From Streptomyces pyxinae (lineage in GTDB: Bacteria; Actinomycetota; Actinomycetes; Streptomycetales; Streptomycetaceae): a stretch of 64,000 bases of DNA. Below are positions 59,903 through 64,000 of this stretch, in pieces. The stretch spans positions 1-64,000 of the forward strand of contig NZ_JANUGQ010000038.1 in assembly GCF_024756275.1 (NCBI RefSeq), in the 5' to 3' direction. The notes under the pieces are model-generated. The model worked only from the letters and a program-made list of their open reading frames with translations. It was not told the DNA's origin and searched no databases. Position 1 is the stretch's first letter; every line of letters begins with the position of its first letter. Position numbers and translations under genes: made by a program.

Positions 59903-61201
59903 ATGACAGCACGAAACAATGGGAGAACCGCCTGGCAGGAGCGCATACCAGGGGGGCCCGATGGCCGCCGGATGCTCCTGGTGGCCTTCATCGACAAGAC
60001 CGGCACCGGCCTCTGGACCACCGCGTCGGCCCTCTACTTCACCCTTGTCGCCGGCCTCTCGCTCACCCGCGTCGGACTGCTCCTCGGCCTCGCCGGCGCC
60101 GTCGGTGTCGCCGGCGCCCCGCTCGCCGGCCACCTGGCCGACCGCTTCCCCCTCACCCGCGTCCTCGTCGGCGCCCAGCTCCTCCGAGCGGCGGCGCTGC
60201 TGGCGCTGCTCACCACCGACCACTACGGCCTGCTCTTGCTCTTCGCCTCCGTCGGCGCACTGCCCGACCGCGGCTCCAACGTCCTCACCAAGCTCTACGC
60301 CGCCCGCGCGACCGGCTCCCAACGCGTCCGCTACCAGGCCATCAACCGCACCGTGGGCAACCTGGGCTGGGCCGTCGGCGGCCTCGGCGCGGCCGGCGCG
60401 CTCACCACCGGCACCGCCGCCGCCTACCAGACCCTGCTCATCGGCAACGCCCTCTCGTACGCCGTCATCGCCGCCCTCACCCTCCGCTGCGCCGAGCCCC
60501 CCGCCCCCTCGCACATCGTCGCCGGCGCCGCCCGGCCGCCCTCCGGCCCCGCCGCCCCGAGCCCCCGCGCCACCCGCTCCAACCCCTGGCGCGACCGCCC
60601 CTTCCTCCTCTTCACCCTCACCGAGACCGTGCTCTACCTGGACGACACGATCATCCAGGTCGGCATGCCCCTCTGGATCGTCCACTCCACCCAGGCGCCG
60701 GCCGGGCTGGCGCCCCTCGTGCTCGTCCTCAACTCCGTCCTCGTAGTGCTCTTCCAGGTACCGCTGTCCCGATTCGGCACCTCGTCCGCCGCCGCCCGGA
60801 ACCTGCTCGTCCCGCTCGCCTGTCTCTTCACCGGCGGTTGCCTGGCCCTCGCCGCCTCGGCCACCGGAGGCAGCTGGACCGCCGTCGCCGCCCTCATCGC
60901 CGCGGCCGTCGCGCTCACCTTCGCCGAGATGGTCCACGCGGTCGCCTCCTGGGAACTCTCCGTCGCGATCGCCGCGCCGGACGCTCAGGGCACCTACCTC
61001 GGAGTCCACGGACTGGCCGCCTCCGCCCAGCGGGGTGCCGGGCCGCTCCTCGTCACGGCCGTCATCGCGACGGGCCCCGTCGCCTGGCCCGCCCTCGGGG
61101 CCGGATACGCGGTGGTCTGTCTCCTCCAGCGCCGTCTCGTCCGGGACCGGCTGCCCGAACCGGCGTTGTCAGTACCCCCGATTACGGTGAGTGAGCATTG
61201 A
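59903..61201 (+). CDS. MFS transporter
   Basis: 432 aa with about 12 helices. The loop between helices 2 and 3 carries GHLADRFPLTRVLVG; helix 1 opens VAFIDKTGTGLWTTASALYF. It looks like a drug-efflux-type MFS (DHA group) rather than a sugar porter, but the substrate is unknown. AAGGGGGAG precedes the ATG. Regulation by the divergent MocR protein is likely through the palindrome at 59867. Confidence 0.88.
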   Translation: MTARNNGRTAWQERIPGGPDGRRMLLVAFIDKTGTGLWTTASALYFTLVAGLSLTRVGLLLGLAGAVGVAGAPLAGHLADRFPLTRVLVGAQLLRAAALLALLTTDHYGLLLLFASVGALPDRGSNVLTKLYAARATGSQRVRYQAINRTVGNLGWAVGGLGAAGALTTGTAAAYQTLLIGNALSYAVIAALTLRCAEPPAPSHIVAGAARPPSGPAAPSPRATRSNPWRDRPFLLFTLTETVLYLDDTIIQVGMPLWIVHSTQAPAGLAPLVLVLNSVLVVLFQVPLSRFGTSSAAARNLLVPLACLFTGGCLALAASATGGSWTAVAALIAAAVALTFAEMVHAVASWELSVAIAAPDAQGTYLGVHGLAASAQRGAGPLLVTAVIATGPVAWPALGAGYAVVCLLQRRLVRDRLPEPALSVPPITVSEH

Positions 61202-61235
61202 TCGACTCGTCGATCCACCGCATCCAGGGGGAACC

Positions 61236-62135
61236 ATGTCCAGAACCGGCACCACCGCCTCCACCCGGCGCGCCCTGCGCCGTGAGGTCGTCAGCACCCT
61301 CGGCCTCGTCGCCGACGCCCAGGACTTCGCCACCATGCGGCGGTACCGCACCTTCACCCACGACGACCACCGGATCTACCTGCGCCAGGCAGAGGCACTC
61401 CTCAAGTCCCTCGCCGGCCGCGGCGGTCACACCACCGTCGCCCTCTTCGACCCGGACGACTACGCCGAATTCTGCGCCGAGACCGGGCTCGACCCCGACG
61501 CACCCGGCAGCCGCGGCCGCTACACCGCCGAACTCGCCGCCACCGGTGCCTGCGTCGCCTACACCGGCCAGCCCATGGACGAGCTCGTCCCCGCGCTCGT
61601 CCACACCGTGATGCGCCACACCACCTGGCAGTACGCCAGCCGGCTGCTCGGCGAAGCCGGAATCTGCGCCGACTGCGGACAGGACATCGGCCGGGCCGCC
61701 TTCGACCACGCCTCCGAGCTGCTGACCCGGCTCCTCGACGCCGCCGGCCCGGGCACCCACCACCTCGTGTGCAGTGTCCCTGCCCGGGGTGAGTCACTCG
61801 TCGCCACGCTCCGCACCGATCGAGGCCCGGCCGGGCCCGCCCACTTCGACTCCTCCGAGGGAGCCGAGTTCGTCACCGTGCTCGCGACCGGAGTGGCCCT
61901 GGACAGCCCCGGCGGTCTTGTCCTCCGCACCAGCGAACCCGGCGCCCCCGACCACGTTCACGGCTGGCGCCTGGAGCGCGGCCGCCTCGCCCCCCTGGCC
62001 GCCGCAGAGGTCTTCAACGCCTACTGCACCGACGTCCTCACCGGTGAGCCCGTCCCGCCCGAGGCCGGCGTCGAGCACCTGGCCGGCTTCGACCTCGCAC
62101 CCGGCCCCGAGTGGCCCGGTCACCCGCACCACTGA
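61236..62135 (+). CDS. Conserved hypothetical protein
   Basis: 299 aa, no signal peptide or membrane helix; family not recognised. The N-terminal 130 residues are helical (LRREVVSTLGLVADAQDFATM, IYLRQAEALLKSLAGRGGHTT); a single CxxC (ICADCGQDIG) lies near residue 147, and the C-terminal half is mixed. AGGGGGAACC precedes the ATG, 34 bp after the MFS stop, so it may be co-transcribed. A hairpin terminator follows at 62154-62196. Confidence 0.75.
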   Translation: MSRTGTTASTRRALRREVVSTLGLVADAQDFATMRRYRTFTHDDHRIYLRQAEALLKSLAGRGGHTTVALFDPDDYAEFCAETGLDPDAPGSRGRYTAELAATGACVAYTGQPMDELVPALVHTVMRHTTWQYASRLLGEAGICADCGQDIGRAAFDHASELLTRLLDAAGPGTHHLVCSVPARGESLVATLRTDRGPAGPAHFDSSEGAEFVTVLATGVALDSPGGLVLRTSEPGAPDHVHGWRLERGRLAPLAAAEVFNAYCTDVLTGEPVPPEAGVEHLAGFDLAPGPEWPGHPHH

Positions 62136-62153
62136 GCACCATCCCGGAGACGG

Positions 62154-62196
62154 CGGAGGGGCTTTCCACCGCCCACGGCGATGAAAAGCCCCTCCG
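62154..62196. terminator. Bidirectional terminator before ptsI
   Basis: Perfect 12-bp arms CGGAGGGGCTTT (62154-62165) and AAAGCCCCTCCG (62185-62196) around a 19-nt loop, between the convergent hypothetical gene and ptsI. Confidence 0.8.
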
Positions 62197-62239
62197 ACTC
62201 GGCCCAGGCGACCGGAGTCAGCTCAGGGAGACGCGCCGG

Positions 62240-63910
62240 TCACTCGCCGGACAGCACCTCCTGGGCCGCCAGCCGCGCCTCGTCGGCGCTGTCCGTGGCC
62301 CGGGCGGCCGCCGCCGCCCGCCGGCACTGCGCCAGCGTGTACTTGGCCAGCGTCGCCCGTACATAAGGAATGGACGCCGCACCCATGGACAACGACGTCA
62401 CCCCCAGCCCCGTCAGCACACAGGCCAGCAGCGGATCCGACGCCGCCTCGCCGCAGACGCCACAGCTCTTGCCCTCGGCCCCGGCCGCCTCCGCGGCCAG
62501 CGCCACCAGATCCAGCAGGGCCGGCTGCCACGGGTCCTGCAACCGGGACACCGCACCCACCTGCCGGTCCGCCGCGAAGGTGTACTGCGCCAGATCATTG
62601 GTGCCCAGCGAGAGGAACTCCACCTCCCGCAGGATCGAGCGCGCCCGCAGCGCGGCGGAGGGGATCTCCACCATCGCGCCGAACTTGGCGCTCAGCCCCG
62701 CCTCGCGGCAGGCGTCCGCGAAGGCCTTGGCATCCGCCCGGTCGGCCACCATCGGCGCCATGACCTCCAGATGCACCGGAAGCCCCTCGGCGGCCTTCGA
62801 CAGCGCCGTCAGCTGGGTCCGCAGCACCTCCGGGTGGTCCAGCAGAGTCCGCAGGCCGCGCACCCCGAGCGCCGGGTTCGGCTCGTCCGCCGGGGTCAGG
62901 AAGTCCAGCGGCTTGTCCGCGCCCGCGTCCAGCACCCGCACGACCACCCGGCCCTCGGGGAACGCCTCGAGCACCTTCCGGTACGCCTCGACCTGCTTCT
63001 CCTCCGCGGGCGCCTCCCGGCTGTCGTCGAGGAACAGGAACTCGGTGCGGAACAGCCCCACACCCTCGGCGCCCGCTTCCACCGCCGCCGGGACATCGGC
63101 CGGACCGCCCACGTTCGCCAGCAGCGGCACCTGGTGGCCGTCCGACGTGGCACCCGGGCCCGTCGCCGCCGAGAGCGCGGCCTTCCGCTCGGCCGCCGCC
63201 CGCTCCAGCTGCGCCCGCCGCTCGTCGCCCGGCTCCACGAAGATGTCACCGGTGCTGCCGTCCACCGCGATCACGGTGCCCTCGGCCAGCTCACCCGCTC
63301 CCGGCAGCGCCACCACGGCCGGCACGCCCAGCGCACGCGCCAGGATCGCGCTGTGACTCGTCGGCCCGCCCTCCTCCGTCACAAAGCCGAGCACCAGCGC
63401 CGGATCGAGCAGCGCCGTATCGGCCGGCGCCAGGTCGCGGGCGATGAGTACATACGGCTCGTCGCTGTCCGGGACGCCGGGCATCGGCACCCCGAGCAGC
63501 CGCGCCACGATGCGGTTGCGCACGTCGTCCAGATCCGCGACCCGGCCCGCCAGATACTCTCCCGCGTTCGCCAGCAGCGCGCGGTAGGCCGCGAAGGCGT
63601 CATACACGGCCCGCTCGGCCGTGCTGCCCACCGCGATCCGGCGCTCCACATCGGCGATGAGCTCCGGGTCCTGCGCCATCAGGGCCTGCGCCTCGAGCAC
63701 CGCCTGGGCCTCGCCGCCCGCCAGATTGCCCCGCGCTATCAGGTCGGCCGCAACCGCCTCGACGGCCTGCCGGGCGCGCCCCTGCTCCCGCTCGGCCTCC
63801 TCGGCCGGGATCTGCTTGGCCGGGGGCTCCAGAACCGCCGTGCCCATGTGCCGCACCTGGCCGATGGCCACGCCGTGGCTGACCCCGACGCCGCGCAGTG
63901 TTGTCTCCAT
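62240..63910 (-). CDS. ptsI: PTS enzyme I
   Basis: Phosphoenolpyruvate-protein phosphotransferase starts the sugar PTS: it autophosphorylates on His and passes the phosphate to HPr. 556 aa. The active His is about residue 186 in GGPTSHSAILARALG; PEP/Mg motifs include LFRTEFLFLDD, VVRVLDAGADKPLDF, and MVEIPSAALRA, FLSLGTNDLAQYTFAADR, and CGVCGEAASDP at the C-terminus. The ATG at 63910 has GGAG 9 bp upstream; a GTG two codons earlier is possible. In S. coelicolor crr lies next to ptsI; the upstream gene here would be beyond the window. Confidence 0.97.
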   Translation of the reverse strand: METTLRGVGVSHGVAIGQVRHMGTAVLEPPAKQIPAEEAEREQGRARQAVEAVAADLIARGNLAGGEAQAVLEAQALMAQDPELIADVERRIAVGSTAERAVYDAFAAYRALLANAGEYLAGRVADLDDVRNRIVARLLGVPMPGVPDSDEPYVLIARDLAPADTALLDPALVLGFVTEEGGPTSHSAILARALGVPAVVALPGAGELAEGTVIAVDGSTGDIFVEPGDERRAQLERAAAERKAALSAATGPGATSDGHQVPLLANVGGPADVPAAVEAGAEGVGLFRTEFLFLDDSREAPAEEKQVEAYRKVLEAFPEGRVVVRVLDAGADKPLDFLTPADEPNPALGVRGLRTLLDHPEVLRTQLTALSKAAEGLPVHLEVMAPMVADRADAKAFADACREAGLSAKFGAMVEIPSAALRARSILREVEFLSLGTNDLAQYTFAADRQVGAVSRLQDPWQPALLDLVALAAEAAGAEGKSCGVCGEAASDPLLACVLTGLGVTSLSMGAASIPYVRATLAKYTLAQCRRAAAAARATDSADEARLAAQEVLSGE

Positions 63911-63961
63911 GTCCACCGTCTCCGCTCGGGCGGCGGCCTCCGCCGCCGCGTTGAATCACCG

Positions 63962-63989
63962 GTCGCTGTCGCCGTCCGGCGACAGCGAC
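63962..63989. terminator. Hairpin upstream of ptsI
   Basis: 13-bp perfect arms (63962-63974 and 63977-63989) with almost no loop. It may end transcription from beyond the window edge or act in the ptsI leader. Confidence 0.55.
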
Positions 63990-64000
63990 GTCACTGCCAG

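Overview
The window is very GC-rich. It has long GC-biased open frames on both strands, GTG starts, TANNNT-type -10 boxes placed directly before start codons, and several actinomycete marker genes: RbpA, a conservon (cvnABCD), FxsA, an SCO1431-type small protein, and RibM inside the rib operon. It is best read as a chromosomal core segment of a Streptomyces or close relative. From memory only, the gene order resembles the S. coelicolor stretch running from the rib/his genes through ppm1 and rbpA to ptsI. I saw no tRNA, rRNA, CRISPR array, transposase or phage gene.

Layout. 1-604: tandem repeats, then an FMN riboswitch. 605-7519: riboflavin operon ribD-ribE-ribM-ribAB-ribH followed by hisE, hisG and a PH-domain membrane protein. 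7617-11246 (minus): an EccA/CbxX-like AAA+ ATPase and a P-loop kinase with a collagen-like N-terminus. 11567-18176: secreted C39-type protein, small membrane peptide, acyl-CoA dehydrogenase, zinc-ribbon protein, Lrp regulator, amidohydrolase. 18775-21005: ppm1, fxsA and rbpA, the last with an excellent SigR promoter. 21261-25925: MFS protein, glycerophosphodiesterase, and the divergent yczE/yczR pair. 26084-27971 (minus): an FtsK-like protein with an altered P-loop and a 64-aa membrane partner. 28403-30549: ankyrin protein, an 18-aa peptide ending in CCCAA, and a HEAT-repeat protein. 31103-36037: the 5-oxoprolinase genes pxpABC and an MFS transporter, divergent from a GntR regulator.

36345-44430 holds the most unusual locus: three co-directional genes for a kleisin-like protein, a winged-helix protein and a 1643-aa SMC-like ATPase. 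They look like a MukBEF/Mks/Wadjet-type condensin but lack an adjacent JetD/MksG nuclease, and the ATPase has Asn where the Walker B Glu is expected. 44507-50264: a Tyr/Arg-rich membrane protein and the conservon operon. 50348-58511: VanX-like dipeptidase, Nudix hydrolase, secreted lipase-like hydrolase, small secreted protein, GH31 enzyme, acetoacetate-CoA ligase. 58536-63910: a MocR regulator divergent from an MFS transporter across a perfect 12-bp palindrome, a conserved protein of unknown function, and ptsI (PTS enzyme I).

The clearest functional units are FMN-controlled riboflavin synthesis and uptake, pyroglutamate hydrolysis under GntR control, two MocR-regulated transporter or membrane-protein pairs, and conservon signalling. 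The least explained are the SMC triad, the ankyrin/Cys-peptide/HEAT locus, the FtsK-like pair and a structured 600-bp intergenic region at 18177-18774.
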